Shown here: positions 1 through 7,264 of the stretch, piece after piece
Position numbering within the stretch: position 1 is the stretch's first letter
How the letters are laid out: each line of letters starts with the position of its first letter
Source: a virus
Reading direction: 5' to 3' (one strand)
Length of the DNA: 24,388 nucleotides
Virus record (IMG/VR): IMGVR_UViG_3300021178_000042
Coordinates: 1 to 24,388 of that record
Translations under genes and position numbers: made by a program
Notes under the pieces: generated by a model
Databases searched by the model: none
What the model saw: only the letters and a program-made list of their open reading frames with translations
Told to the model about the DNA's origin: nothing

Positions 1-309
1 GGCAACAACGCAGCCGGTCAAATTCGCGATGCGAACGGAAAAACCATCCGACTTGACGTACTGCATCCCGCGTTCGTACGACGTACCCGATCCAAACGCC
101 CATGCGTTGGTCACCGGGTCGAGATACTGCAGAACAAGATATATTCCGAGCGTGACGAACCAGGTGCCGGACGGAATGACGAAAACGTCACCGGCATTCA
201 GCGTCTGTCGATTCGACGACGGGTCGTTCGGCGCGTTTTGCAGCTGCGACGGATAGTAGTTCTGTGGGTACATCAACCCGACGCCAGGCCCTGAAAGAGG
301 AGTCGGCAT
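1..309 (-). CDS. Virion-associated hypothetical protein, partial
   Basis: The frame is open for 103 codons and runs off the left edge, so the C-terminus is missing. It starts at an ATG whose upstream sequence AAGGAG lies five bases away, a strong ribosome binding site. The visible protein is Gly/Pro/Asn/Tyr-rich at the N-terminus (MPTPLSGPGVGLMYPQNYYP) and then beta-strand-like, with a stretch around GDVFVIPSGTWFVTLGIYLV. It is the next gene after the major capsid gene in transcription order, a place where decoration or head-completion proteins are often found. I do not recognise the family; a structural role is inferred from position only. The plus-strand HNH gene now separates it from the capsid gene. 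Confidence 0.75.
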   Translation of the reverse strand, partial: MPTPLSGPGVGLMYPQNYYPSQLQNAPNDPSSNRQTLNAGDVFVIPSGTWFVTLGIYLVLQYLDPVTNAWAFGSGTSYERGMQYVKSDGFSVRIANLTGCVVA

Positions 310-354
310 ATCAGCTCCTTGCGTTCATGAAGTTCTGAGGGTAAGGTAAATCAA

Positions 355-1017
355 ATGATCTGCCAAAGCTGTTCCGCGGAGCTTCCGACAAACCGGCGAA
401 AATTCTGCTCACGTCGCTGCACCATGAAGTGGCACAACGCTCGTGCAGAATGGTCGAAACGTCCTGATCGCGCACAACAGAATCAGCGTCGCCTCGCTGT
501 TTATTGGAATGATCCGGAGCCTGCCAAAACGCGAGCTCGAAACTATCGATTGCTCGACCCCGAAAAAGTACGTGCCGCCGATCGAATCGAATACCAGCGA
601 AACAAAGAAAAACATACTGCCCGCGTCGTTCGATATCGCAAATTACATCCAGAACTAGGACACAAAGTGTATTTATTAGCAAAACAACGCTACCCGTGGA
701 AACCCGCGCTTTCCAACGCTGCAAACCGTGCTGGTAAGAAAAAACTTGCATTCGATTTAACTAAAGAGTGGTGCGAAAAACGATGGACCGGCAATTGCGA
801 ACTCACCGGAAGTCCATTCGTGTTTGGATCGCAACGCTACTTTCCTTTTTCTCCAAGCATCGATCGCATTCGAAGCGATCTAGGTTACACTCAAGACAAC
901 TGCCGTTTCGTTCTCTTTGCTATCAACTCGTTCAAAGGCACTGGCACCGATGAGCAAATGCTAGAGATAGCTAAGGCTTTGATTTCACATCAAAAACTTG
1001 CTCCGAGTAAGTTATAG
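355..1017 (+). CDS. HNH-type homing endonuclease with N-terminal zinc finger
   Basis: The 220-residue protein begins with a zinc finger (C3, C6, C18, C22), has a basic linker and ends with an HNH-like nuclease core: CELTG at 148-152, then PSIDRIRSDLGYTQDNCRFV at 167-186 and N191. This Ser-x-Asp-Arg-Ile ... Gly-Tyr ... Asn pattern is typical of small phage HNH endonucleases that act as mobile genes. It lies on the strand opposite to the structural genes, between the capsid gene and the next virion gene. Codons are clearly richer in A and T than in the neighbours (many AAA, TTA, CAA), which fits recent arrival. The ATG has AAGG eight bases upstream. Its last 28 bp overlap, tail to tail, the last codons of the capsid gene. 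Target site is unknown. Confidence 0.85.
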   Translation: MICQSCSAELPTNRRKFCSRRCTMKWHNARAEWSKRPDRAQQNQRRLAVYWNDPEPAKTRARNYRLLDPEKVRAADRIEYQRNKEKHTARVVRYRKLHPELGHKVYLLAKQRYPWKPALSNAANRAGKKKLAFDLTKEWCEKRWTGNCELTGSPFVFGSQRYFPFSPSIDRIRSDLGYTQDNCRFVLFAINSFKGTGTDEQMLEIAKALISHQKLAPSKL

Positions 1018-2039
1018 CCCCAGAAGCCTGAAACAGATTTTGCAGTGATCACGTCGTAGCCGACCACGACCACCCCCTGCTGCCCGATCTGCCCAAGTGG
1101 GACCAACGAGTAGAACCCGGAGAAGTCAAACGCCGCATCCTCCGACAAGTACATCGACGTGTACTTGACGTTGACGCCAAAGACGTTGCCCTTCGGACAG
1201 AAGTGATCGGCGAAAATCGGAATGCCGGCGACACTCAAGTTCGGGAACGATGATCGAACCGCGGTGTCCATCGTGAACTGCGAACCCGGCGGGGTCTGCG
1301 TCTGCTCGATCCCGATGAAGTCCTTGTTCAACGTGGCATAATCGCCCGGCGCCATCACCACGAAGGTCGGTGATTCACCACCCGCCTGGTCAGTAGCGTA
1401 GGCAAGCAGCGTCGACATCGACGCGCGGGTAAAGCCCGTCGTACCGAGCGAGCCGATTGGGCCGGTCGCCGAGTTCAGATTGATGTATTGCCCCTTGAAA
1501 GCCGAGTTGCCCGCAGCGTTGCGGTTGATACCGCCGTAGGTCGGAACGTTGGTGCCATCGTCAAACGCATCGACGAAGGAATTCGGCAGCAGCGGATTGG
1601 CCGAGTTGTTCAGAAACATCAGCCGCGCCATGTTCTGGCGGGTCACGGCGTACACGTCGTTCATGCGCGCCTTGAGCAGACTGATCTCGCGATCGGTCGC
1701 CTGAATCACGGTTTCGCCGAATGGGAGCGGAACCGGGCAAACCCAGTACGCAAGATTCCACTGGCCGTTTTGAATACCTGGAGTGATGACGGGCGAATTG
1801 AAGCCGCCGCCGTAACCGGTGAACTGACCCTGCACCATGCTTTGGCCTTGCATGGGCACAGTTACCTGGTTCAGCCCGCCCGCTGCACGTTGGGCATTAC
1901 CCGTCATATAGAACAGCGTTGGCGAACCAAAATATATCTGAACAAACAACCGCGGGACGAATGCGCGCCTTGTCACGGAAGTCAATTCGGTGTAAAGTGA
2001 CCCTGCAGCCGGGGCAACTCCGAGTCCTGGAAGCGGCAC
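990..2039 (-). CDS. Major capsid protein
   Basis: The 349-residue protein would form the icosahedral shell (probable HK97 fold, from family knowledge). Its C-terminal half carries a pattern I associate with phage major capsid proteins: VAGIPIFADHFCPKGNVFGV, then a KYTSMYLSEDAAFDFSGF stretch and QQGVVVVGYDVITAK. It follows the scaffold-like gene and the portal and terminase genes in the usual order. Translation starts at GTG; the upstream GAAGGAG seven bases away supports this start. The C-terminal tail (about SGFWGYNLLGASF) is encoded inside the overlap with the opposing HNH gene, so the native end may have been replaced when that gene inserted. No protease domain is fused. The fold assignment is from memory of the family; the capsid call is strong from context and motifs. 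Confidence 0.88.
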   Translation of the reverse strand: MPLPGLGVAPAAGSLYTELTSVTRRAFVPRLFVQIYFGSPTLFYMTGNAQRAAGGLNQVTVPMQGQSMVQGQFTGYGGGFNSPVITPGIQNGQWNLAYWVCPVPLPFGETVIQATDREISLLKARMNDVYAVTRQNMARLMFLNNSANPLLPNSFVDAFDDGTNVPTYGGINRNAAGNSAFKGQYINLNSATGPIGSLGTTGFTRASMSTLLAYATDQAGGESPTFVVMAPGDYATLNKDFIGIEQTQTPPGSQFTMDTAVRSSFPNLSVAGIPIFADHFCPKGNVFGVNVKYTSMYLSEDAAFDFSGFYSLVPLGQIGQQGVVVVGYDVITAKSVSGFWGYNLLGASF

Positions 2040-2097
2040 TTTAAGTCTCCTTCAACTACGCCAGAGTTACGCTGGCAGCAAAAGAGGAATCAAACCG

Positions 2098-2913
2098 ATG
2101 CCAATCAGCAAGATCTGCCCTCAATGTGGAACTGAATTTTCGGTAAAGCCGAGTCATGTTCAGCAGCGTTTTTGCAGCAAAACGTGCGTAACCGCGCACG
2201 AACAAATTCACGGCCGCGTTGCTGCGCAAGTACCGTTGATCGACTTCAACTGCAAAGAATGCGGCAAGGTTTTTTCGTACAAACCATCCGCCGTGAAAGT
2301 CTATCAAAAGAGGTACAGCAAAGATCCGATGTATTGCAGCATGCCGTGTTCTGACCTCGGCAGACGAAAAGACACGATGGAACGTCAACGTTTCACCTGT
2401 CTTCAGTGCGGAAAAGAGCAAAGCCGCCGCCGAATTCCAATCGGGCGGATTTATACTCAACAAAAATTTTGTAACCGAGCCTGCAAAGCTGCTCATCAGC
2501 GCCAAACCGCACTCACGCGATTTGAACAAGAAGGCCCGACAACGCGCCACATTAAGCGTCACGGATATGCGTGGGTTTCGATACCTAGCCTTGTCACTGG
2601 CGTAAAACATGCGGTGCTTGAACATCGATATGTCATGTCCAAGCATCTCAGACGTGAACTGCTCTCTGAAGAAACCGTTCACCACATTAACGGCGACCGG
2701 AAAAACAATGATATTAGTAACCTCGAGCTTTTCTCCAGCCGCCACGGTCCCGGTCAGCGCGTCGTCGACAAAGTCAACTTTGCTATCGAGATACTGAAGC
2801 TGTACCCCGAGTTCGCCGCCGCGCGTGGCTATCGTATGATTCCCATCCACCCGATTACCGACGCCCCGGTTGCCCTCGAAGCTCGCCAAGCGCTTCCCCC
2901 GCCATCTTCATAA
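2098..2913 (+). CDS. HNH homing endonuclease with three zinc-finger modules
   Basis: The 271-residue protein has three CxxC...CxxxC modules (C7/C10/C26/C30, C52/C55/C80/C84, C101/C104/C125/C129), likely DNA-binding, followed by an HNH_3-type nuclease: HRYVMSKHL at 176-184, then VHHINGDRKNNDISNLELFS at 194-213 and H216. The His-His, Asn and His residues of the active site are all present, so it looks intact. It is on the strand opposite to the head genes, inserted between the scaffold-like and capsid genes. GAGG lies about ten bases before the ATG. The last 20 or so residues (Pro- and Ala-rich) are read antisense to the end of the scaffold-like gene and look like a run-on tail rather than conserved domain. 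It probably spreads itself into phages lacking the insertion. Confidence 0.88.
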   Translation: MPISKICPQCGTEFSVKPSHVQQRFCSKTCVTAHEQIHGRVAAQVPLIDFNCKECGKVFSYKPSAVKVYQKRYSKDPMYCSMPCSDLGRRKDTMERQRFTCLQCGKEQSRRRIPIGRIYTQQKFCNRACKAAHQRQTALTRFEQEGPTTRHIKRHGYAWVSIPSLVTGVKHAVLEHRYVMSKHLRRELLSEETVHHINGDRKNNDISNLELFSSRHGPGQRVVDKVNFAIEILKLYPEFAAARGYRMIPIHPITDAPVALEARQALPPPSS

Positions 2914-3451
2914 GAAGGTGGTCGTTCTCTCCGCGCGTCTCGATGAGCTTCTTGATGTCGTTGTTAGTGTCCGACAACGCCTCTTCCATGAAATTGTAAG
3001 CGCCGGATCCCCCCGGCGTTGCAATCGTCTGCGGCGGATTGCGCTTGTCGAAGATTGCGGCGGCGTCCATCGGATCGAGAAGGGCCTTTTCCTCCATGAT
3101 CTTCTTGATCGCCTCGATGCCCTGGTCGGTATAACCGCCGGATCGAAGGTCGGAAAATGCCTTGTTCTGCATCTCCGCGGTCTGATTGAGCGAGCGCGCC
3201 AGCTTCTCTTCGTCGCGCTCTTTCTTGATCGCAGCCAGCTCGTCGTCGAACTTCTTCTGCATCTCGCCAAGCGGTTGGCTGAGCGCGGTCTGCTGATCGA
3301 CAGTCGGTGTCGCGGCGGTCGGCTCTACCATCTTGTGAGCCGTCTCGAGCAAGGCTCGCGCCTTCGGATTTGCGACGACCTTGCGAGCGATGTTCATCAG
3401 CGCTTGATGCTGATTCCACTCATTCTCGTCGACTTCAACCAGCTTGGGCAT
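2855..3451 (-). CDS. Probable capsid scaffolding protein
   Basis: The 198-residue protein is highly charged and mostly helical, with a central coiled-coil-like segment around LGEMQKKFDDELAAIKKE and KLARSLNQTAEMQNKAF, low in aromatic residues, as expected for an internal scaffold. It sits directly before the major capsid gene in transcription order, the standard place for a scaffold. The start ATG lies four bases after the stop of the preceding 61-residue gene; the ribosome binding site (GGGAAG) is weak, so coupling to that gene is likely. The 3' end overlaps the opposing HNH gene by 59 bp. No protease motif is seen. The role is inferred from composition and position; sequence similarity to a named scaffold is not claimed. 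Confidence 0.7.
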   Translation of the reverse strand: MPKLVEVDENEWNQHQALMNIARKVVANPKARALLETAHKMVEPTAATPTVDQQTALSQPLGEMQKKFDDELAAIKKERDEEKLARSLNQTAEMQNKAFSDLRSGGYTDQGIEAIKKIMEEKALLDPMDAAAIFDKRNPPQTIATPGGSGAYNFMEEALSDTNNDIKKLIETRGENDHLLMKMAGEALGELRGQPGRR

Positions 3452-3454
3452 CGA

Positions 3455-3640
3455 TTACTTCCCAACCGTGGAGCCAGCGTTCGGAACGTGGCTCAGCCCC
3501 ATCGACGGCGATTTCTCGGTCGCCGGCAAATGCGACTTGCGCCCGCCGATCGCGATGTGCTCCATGTCGACGCGCACGATCTGCTCATCGCTGGTCGGGA
3601 TCGACTTGGCGCTGTTCTGGAAAATGTTCAGATTGGACAT
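3455..3640 (-). CDS. Small conserved head-region protein, 61 aa
   Basis: The protein starts MSNLNIFQNSAKSIPTSDEQ and has no recognisable domain. A full AAGGAGG ribosome binding site lies shortly upstream of the ATG, partly overlapping the stop codon of the previous gene, so translation is well supported. It lies between another 61-residue gene and the scaffold-like gene. Its length and the start pattern (polar, with NIF in the first ten residues) resemble the previous gene, whose start is MTTKFNIFEDKTP; the two may be distant duplicates, though the rest of the sequences does not align by eye. Likely a head-assembly accessory protein, but the function is unknown. Confidence 0.8.
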   Translation of the reverse strand: MSNLNIFQNSAKSIPTSDEQIVRVDMEHIAIGGRKSHLPATEKSPSMGLSHVPNAGSTVGK

Positions 3641-3651
3641 GGCTGTCCTCC

Positions 3652-3837
3652 TTAATACCCGTGACCCTTGCGAGGCCGGTCGAGATTCCTGACACTTGCG
3701 TAATCATGCGGCAGCGATGCCGGCAGCATGTTGTAATGCACCTCGGGCGGCGTCATCGCGGCGCGACAGACATCCTCGCTCTTGCCCTTCGGCGGCATCG
3801 GCGTCTTGTCTTCGAAGATATTGAATTTCGTGGTCAT
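3652..3837 (-). CDS. Small head-region protein, 61 aa
   Basis: The protein starts MTTKFNIFEDKTPMPPKGKS and is basic, with no transmembrane segment or known domain. Its ATG overlaps the stop of the preceding 121-residue gene as ATGA, indicating translational coupling. The stop codon lies within the ribosome binding site region of the next gene. The position within the head-assembly operon and the small size suggest an accessory head protein. Function is not recognised. Confidence 0.75.
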   Translation of the reverse strand: MTTKFNIFEDKTPMPPKGKSEDVCRAAMTPPEVHYNMLPASLPHDYASVRNLDRPRKGHGY

Positions 3838-4199
3838 GCGGCGCGAGCCCCACCTTGCGGCTGTTGCATCTGCTTCAGCGCCTGCATTTGCTGGTTGTTC
3901 TGCAGCATTCCCATTTGCTGCTTCTCGATCGCGTTCTTCTGGGCCGCGGGAGTAACGGAACCTTGCGGAACGAACTTCACCAGCTTGCCCAGTGCGTCGA
4001 GAACAGCCTTGCCGATGTCCGATGACGCTCCGACCTTCGGCAGCAGAGATTCGAGTTGCTTGACGATGACCCCCAACTCCTGAAGCCCGGCAGCCTGATA
4101 GCCCTGATTCGGAGTCGCGCCCGTTGCGGAGCTCGACCCGAAAGGGGGCTGTTGCGGCTGTCCACCCGGAGCGCCAGGAGTTGTGGGAACTTCAGGCAC
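3834..4199 (-). CDS. Pro/Gln-rich small head-region protein
   Basis: The 121-residue protein has a Pro/Gly-rich N-terminus (MPEVPTTPGAPGGQPQQPPF), a central helical part (about residues 40-80, LQELGVIVKQLESLLPKVGA) and a Gln/Met-rich helical tail with repeated QMQ motifs. It starts at GTG, four bases after the stop of a 14-codon ORF, and ends in an ATGA overlap with the next gene. Similar low-complexity proteins are common between portal and scaffold in phage head operons, but I cannot name a family. The low-complexity ends may be disordered and mediate multivalent contacts; this is inference. Confidence 0.75.
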   Translation of the reverse strand: MPEVPTTPGAPGGQPQQPPFGSSSATGATPNQGYQAAGLQELGVIVKQLESLLPKVGASSDIGKAVLDALGKLVKFVPQGSVTPAAQKNAIEKQQMGMLQNNQQMQALKQMQQPQGGARAA

Positions 4200-4202
4200 C
4201 GG

Positions 4203-4247
4203 TTACTTCCGGCCCTTACGGTGCTTGCGACGATTACGAACGAACAC
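4203..4247 (-). CDS. Possible 14-residue highly basic leader peptide
   Basis: The ORF reads MFVRNRRKHRKGRK, with 8 Arg/Lys in 14 residues, and starts at GTG. A perfect AGGAGG lies five bases upstream, a stronger site than that of the gene it precedes, and its stop TAA is three bases from the GTG of the 121-residue gene. An in-frame TAG just upstream excludes a longer N-terminus. It would be the first coding unit of the head accessory operon. It could be a leader that couples translation, or a real nucleic-acid-binding micropeptide. Chance occurrence cannot be excluded at this length. Confidence 0.45.
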   Translation of the reverse strand: MFVRNRRKHRKGRK

Positions 4248-4363
4248 AGCGACCTCCTAGGTTAGAGTTGGAAGATGATGACACGTCTTCCGCCGTGCCT
4301 GAGCAACCTCCGCTGCAAGCCAAACCAAGACCAGAGACTGTGGATGAGTGGCTTTAAGCGGTT
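4248..4363. other. Intergenic region between divergent gene groups
   Basis: This 116-bp gap separates the minus-strand head accessory operon from the plus-strand HTH gene. On the minus strand it must hold the start of any local transcript for the accessory and scaffold genes; only weak hexamers are visible (TTGCTC and TGTCAT, 17 bases apart), together with the AGGAGG site of the micro-ORF. A plus-strand frame crosses it but overlaps the 121-residue gene and has no good ribosome binding site. Confidence 0.4.
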
Positions 4364-4368
4364 TTGAG

Positions 4369-4397
4369 TTGTTTTGCGGAACTTGATGCGCTATGGT
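4369..4397 (+). promoter_or_regulatory. Weak candidate promoter for the HTH gene
   Basis: TTGTTT (4369-4374) and TATGGT (4392-4397) are 17 bases apart on the plus strand. The second hexamer ends eight bases before the ATG at 4406, so a transcript from here would start at or next to the start codon, that is, leaderless. The -35 match is poor (3 of 6), the -10 match fair (4 of 6). Confidence 0.3.
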
Positions 4398-4405
4398 CCA
4401 TCCCC

Positions 4406-4624
4406 ATGACGGAGACCGCCTCATCCTCGCGTCGTTGGTGGACTTTGAAAGAAGCCGCAGCGCATCTCGAGATACATCCAGTGACGATGTACCGTCGTGC
4501 TCGTAAGGCGCTTAAGAAATACACGCGCAAGCAAACCGGAATGCCGGTCGTACGCCACGAAGGACGCGAGTACCGATTTCCGATTGAAGAATTCAAAACG
4601 TGGGCGAGACACCCCACCGATTAG
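4406..4624 (+). CDS. Small helix-turn-helix DNA-binding protein
   Basis: The 72-residue protein has an excisionase/MerR-like winged HTH: WWTLKEAAAHLEIHPVTMYR near the N-terminus followed by a basic segment and a wing with REYRFPIEEFKTWA. This pattern (sensor aromatic, helix-turn-helix, then a beta-hairpin with R-x-Y-R-F-P) is typical of HTH_17-like phage regulators or excisionases. I chose the ATG at 4406 because the longer frame from TTG at 4364 adds residues unlike the family; no ribosome binding site is visible, which would fit a leaderless message. It is on the plus strand inside a minus-strand structural block, and its stop lies eight bases before the next plus-strand gene, so both are probably cotranscribed. 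Target DNA is unknown; an immunity, late-control or excision role is possible. Confidence 0.72.
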   Translation: MTETASSSRRWWTLKEAAAHLEIHPVTMYRRARKALKKYTRKQTGMPVVRHEGREYRFPIEEFKTWARHPTD

Positions 4625-4632
4625 GAGCAGTG

Positions 4633-4992
4633 ATGTACAGCCTCTCGATCCACTTCGGCCCTTCGCAGATGTGCTGGGCTTTCTTGTTCAAGGACAAGGA
4701 TCGAGCTGAGCAAGCTTTCCGCACCGCAGCTTCTTTGGAAATTGCTGGGCAATCTTCAGCTTTTCAAATTGCAGACGACTTCGGACAGAACGGAATGTTC
4801 AACTATTCGGGCGTGCACGGCATTCTCCTCGAGGACATGGACGTTTCACAGGAAGCCGCGATCCAGCGCGGACTGCATCAGGCGCGCGGACAAGCCAAGG
4901 CGCAATCGCGAGCGGGAAGCGACACTACGCTGCGCACCCTCAGCGCCGGCCGCGGCCCCGCTATCCTTAGCCAGTTCCCGCAATCGAACTAA
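4633..4992 (+). CDS. Conserved phage hypothetical protein, 119 aa
   Basis: The ATG at 4633 has AGGAG five bases upstream, in the stop region of the HTH gene, so it should be well translated. The protein begins MYSLSIHFGPSQMCWAFLF, with an alternating beta pattern, followed by a helix (KDKDRAEQAFRTAA), a strand region ending in SGVHGILLEDM, and a charged helical tail. The FGPSQ...W..FKDK and DDFG...HGILLEDM patterns are familiar from small conserved proteins near phage portal genes, but no function is known to me. It ends tail to tail with the portal gene, the two stop codons overlapping by 4 nt. Confidence 0.75.
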   Translation: MYSLSIHFGPSQMCWAFLFKDKDRAEQAFRTAASLEIAGQSSAFQIADDFGQNGMFNYSGVHGILLEDMDVSQEAAIQRGLHQARGQAKAQSRAGSDTTLRTLSAGRGPAILSQFPQSN

Positions 4993-6713
4993 CGGCGAGA
5001 TCCCGTCAGCTGCTTGACAGCGATCTTTTCGCCTGCCTCGGGGAATTGCTTCATGATCTTCTCTTGCTGTTCCTGCTGCGACTTCTTGCGCTCACGCAAC
5101 GATGCCTTGGCCTGCTCCTTGTTTGGCAATGGCAGATTGTCGATCGCGTACTCGCCATCGACATCGTTGGTTTTGCGCAGTGCGAAGATCAGTTGCTGAT
5201 TCTCATCGGAGAAGATCGGGCTCGACGAATGGCTGTCCACCGTGATGCGCCAGTCGTCCGGTAAATCGCCAAGAATGAACGTCGTTTGCTCCGCATCCTG
5301 AAGCGTATCAGCCTTGGTCCAGAATTTTCTGGTTTCCTTGGCCTCCATCAGCGACGCCGTCTTGTCCGCAGCGATGGCACACTGGCGCTCCATCAGCAGT
5401 GCGCGATCCCGCAGCGTTGGTGACGCCGTCTTGAGCAACGTATTGGCGTGCGTACCAGCCCGAACCCCCGACTCACCCTTGCCTTGCATGATGTCAGGGA
5501 AGCCGCCGAGCATATTGATCGTCTCGATCAGGAACTTGATAACCTGCTGCAGTTCCGCCGGGAATTTTGGCGTCATGTCCTTGACGTCGGCACCATGCGG
5601 CAGGTTGCCGTAACCCGCCATCCGCATCTGGCCGTACTGTTCATCCTGGATGCCGGTGTCGCCGACGAAAAACAGGATCTTGTCCACCTGAACGCCGATC
5701 AGCCGCGCCATGTCCTCGACGAGCTGCGACAATAACGCCTGCGGCTCAATCATATCGATCAGTTCGGAGCGACCCCAGAACCAGTTCGTCACTTCGTTCG
5801 GCTGGATCAACGTGTAAGGCTGCGATCGACTCTCAGGAATAAACAGATTCGAGATCTTGAACTTCGTAACGAGAATATCCGGCTCTATGATCTGTATCGT
5901 CTGGTAATCGTTCTCGCCCTTGACCCACAACTCGTGCATCTTGACGATCGGAGCCCCGATCATCGGTCCCATGATCGAGAAATTCGGATCGTTATTGAGT
6001 TGAACGATGCCGCCGGGAATTGGCCGCGTCATTCCCTGCACGCCCGTATTGAGTTGCGACGTCGACAAGACCTGGTGGAAGAATGAATTCGGCTCGCCCA
6101 TCGCTTCACCAGATTTGGCGTGCGCCGAAATGTCCTGATAAAGCCGCTTGGCGTTCGGAAAACGATAAATCCGCTGCCATACCTCGGGCAATGTCATCGT
6201 GATTGTCTCGCAAAGCGCTTCCTGCTCCTCGATGTCGTTCTCGTCTTCGCGATAGACCCCAAAATTCCAGGGCATCACGAGCTTCTTGTGATACTTCGGA
6301 TGATCCTGCTCCTCGCCTTCCATCGAGCACCACTGTTTCAGGATCGCAGCACCGTACTTAAGAGCTTCAAACCCCGCACGCTGGAACGTATTGTCGAGCG
6401 AAGCCCGTTCCCAGTGCCGAGTGACGTGAGTCGCAAACACGTTGCCGCGCTTGATCTGCTCCGCAGGGTAGATGTTGTCGAAGTCGATCGAGAATTTCAG
6501 TTCCACCGGGCTGAACAGGTGCGTCGCTGTACGAAACAGGTGATTGTACAGCATGTTAATCTTGGACTTCGTCCCATCGAACCGGCCGGTCTCCGACAGA
6601 ACATTCAAAGTTCGGTAATAAGCCGCTCGCGTCATCTGGCTGACACGACACTGCTCGATCAATTGGTTGCATTCCGAAAGAAGGGATTTCTCGTCTTTGG
6701 AAAGCGGGATCAT
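4989..6713 (-). CDS. Portal protein
   Basis: The 574-residue protein has the size and features of a phage portal, the dodecameric ring at the capsid vertex through which DNA passes. The N-terminal half is helical and tryptophan-containing, the middle has a beta-rich part with the segment NEVTNWFWGRSELIDMIEPQ, followed by a long helical stem region (ALLSQLVEDMARLIGVQVDK), and the C-terminus is a charged helical tail (ERKKSQQEQQEKIMKQF). It lies immediately after a zinc-ribbon gene that follows the terminase, the usual packaging order. The ATG overlaps the stop of the upstream gene as ATGA, so translation is coupled. The C-terminal stop overlaps that of the plus-strand 119-residue gene. Specific portal subfamily is not assigned. 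Confidence 0.88.
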   Translation of the reverse strand: MIPLSKDEKSLLSECNQLIEQCRVSQMTRAAYYRTLNVLSETGRFDGTKSKINMLYNHLFRTATHLFSPVELKFSIDFDNIYPAEQIKRGNVFATHVTRHWERASLDNTFQRAGFEALKYGAAILKQWCSMEGEEQDHPKYHKKLVMPWNFGVYREDENDIEEQEALCETITMTLPEVWQRIYRFPNAKRLYQDISAHAKSGEAMGEPNSFFHQVLSTSQLNTGVQGMTRPIPGGIVQLNNDPNFSIMGPMIGAPIVKMHELWVKGENDYQTIQIIEPDILVTKFKISNLFIPESRSQPYTLIQPNEVTNWFWGRSELIDMIEPQALLSQLVEDMARLIGVQVDKILFFVGDTGIQDEQYGQMRMAGYGNLPHGADVKDMTPKFPAELQQVIKFLIETINMLGGFPDIMQGKGESGVRAGTHANTLLKTASPTLRDRALLMERQCAIAADKTASLMEAKETRKFWTKADTLQDAEQTTFILGDLPDDWRITVDSHSSSPIFSDENQQLIFALRKTNDVDGEYAIDNLPLPNKEQAKASLRERKKSQQEQQEKIMKQFPEAGEKIAVKQLTGSRR

Positions 6714-7264
6714 ATACGACGCCTGTACAGCGGATTCGACAACTCTAGTGCGGGACGATCAGATACTGCGGACCCTCGCGATATCTCGGTATGATGTTGC
6801 TTCATTCCAAGCAAGGATTTCAAGCCAGTATTTCGATCTTTCGGGTTCTCGGCCGTCGATACTGTTTGGGAGAAACCGAGACCGTTATTGCCTTGAAATC
6901 CGCCAACTTTATTTTGCTGCATGAACGTCGAAACGGGGTTATTCACCTCCGACACCGCAAACTGCGTATCGTTGCGATCATTTAAATTCGTGATCTTGAG
7001 CGAAGCCATGTCCTCAACCGACGTTCCGGCGAGCTGCGCAGCCATCTCCTGCCGCTGAACCGAACCATCCATGATCGATCGACCGACACTATCCACCGAT
7101 TTGGTCTGCGCCGAGATCAGCGCCGGCATGTAAATCACGTTGTCGTCACGCTCAGCGTAAGCGTAATCGCAGTTCGGCAGAGGACAGACTTTTGGCTCAG
7201 GCAAATCCTTGGACCACGAGAACTTGCCGCGGCACTGCGGGCATTTATAAACGAAAGAAGCCAT
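6710..7264 (-). CDS. Zinc-ribbon protein between terminase and portal
   Basis: The 184-residue protein starts MASFVYKCPQCRGKFSWSKD and has a zinc ribbon formed by C8, C11, C27 and C32. The rest is polar, Asn/Gln-rich and without predicted helices of note, ending in a basic LYRRRI. The start ATG lies immediately after the terminase stop (TAAATG), with GGAGAGG upstream in the terminase coding sequence, and the 3' end overlaps the portal start as ATGA. The location between terminase and portal suggests a packaging or portal-assembly role. I do not know a named family for the full protein; only the ribbon is clear. Confidence 0.8.
   Translation of the reverse strand: MASFVYKCPQCRGKFSWSKDLPEPKVCPLPNCDYAYAERDDNVIYMPALISAQTKSVDSVGRSIMDGSVQRQEMAAQLAGTSVEDMASLKITNLNDRNDTQFAVSEVNNPVSTFMQQNKVGGFQGNNGLGFSQTVSTAENPKDRNTGLKSLLGMKQHHTEISRGSAVSDRPALELSNPLYRRRI

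Noticed and set aside
2056-2889. Long minus-strand frame over the second HNH gene
   Set aside because: It is a shadow of the HNH gene; it has a TTG start without a binding site and no recognisable domain, while the plus frame has three zinc modules and an intact HNH site.
4124-4357. Plus-strand 77-codon frame before the HTH gene
   Set aside because: It begins antisense to the 121-residue gene with a TTG and no ribosome binding site. The acidic C-terminus looked plausible but nothing supports translation.
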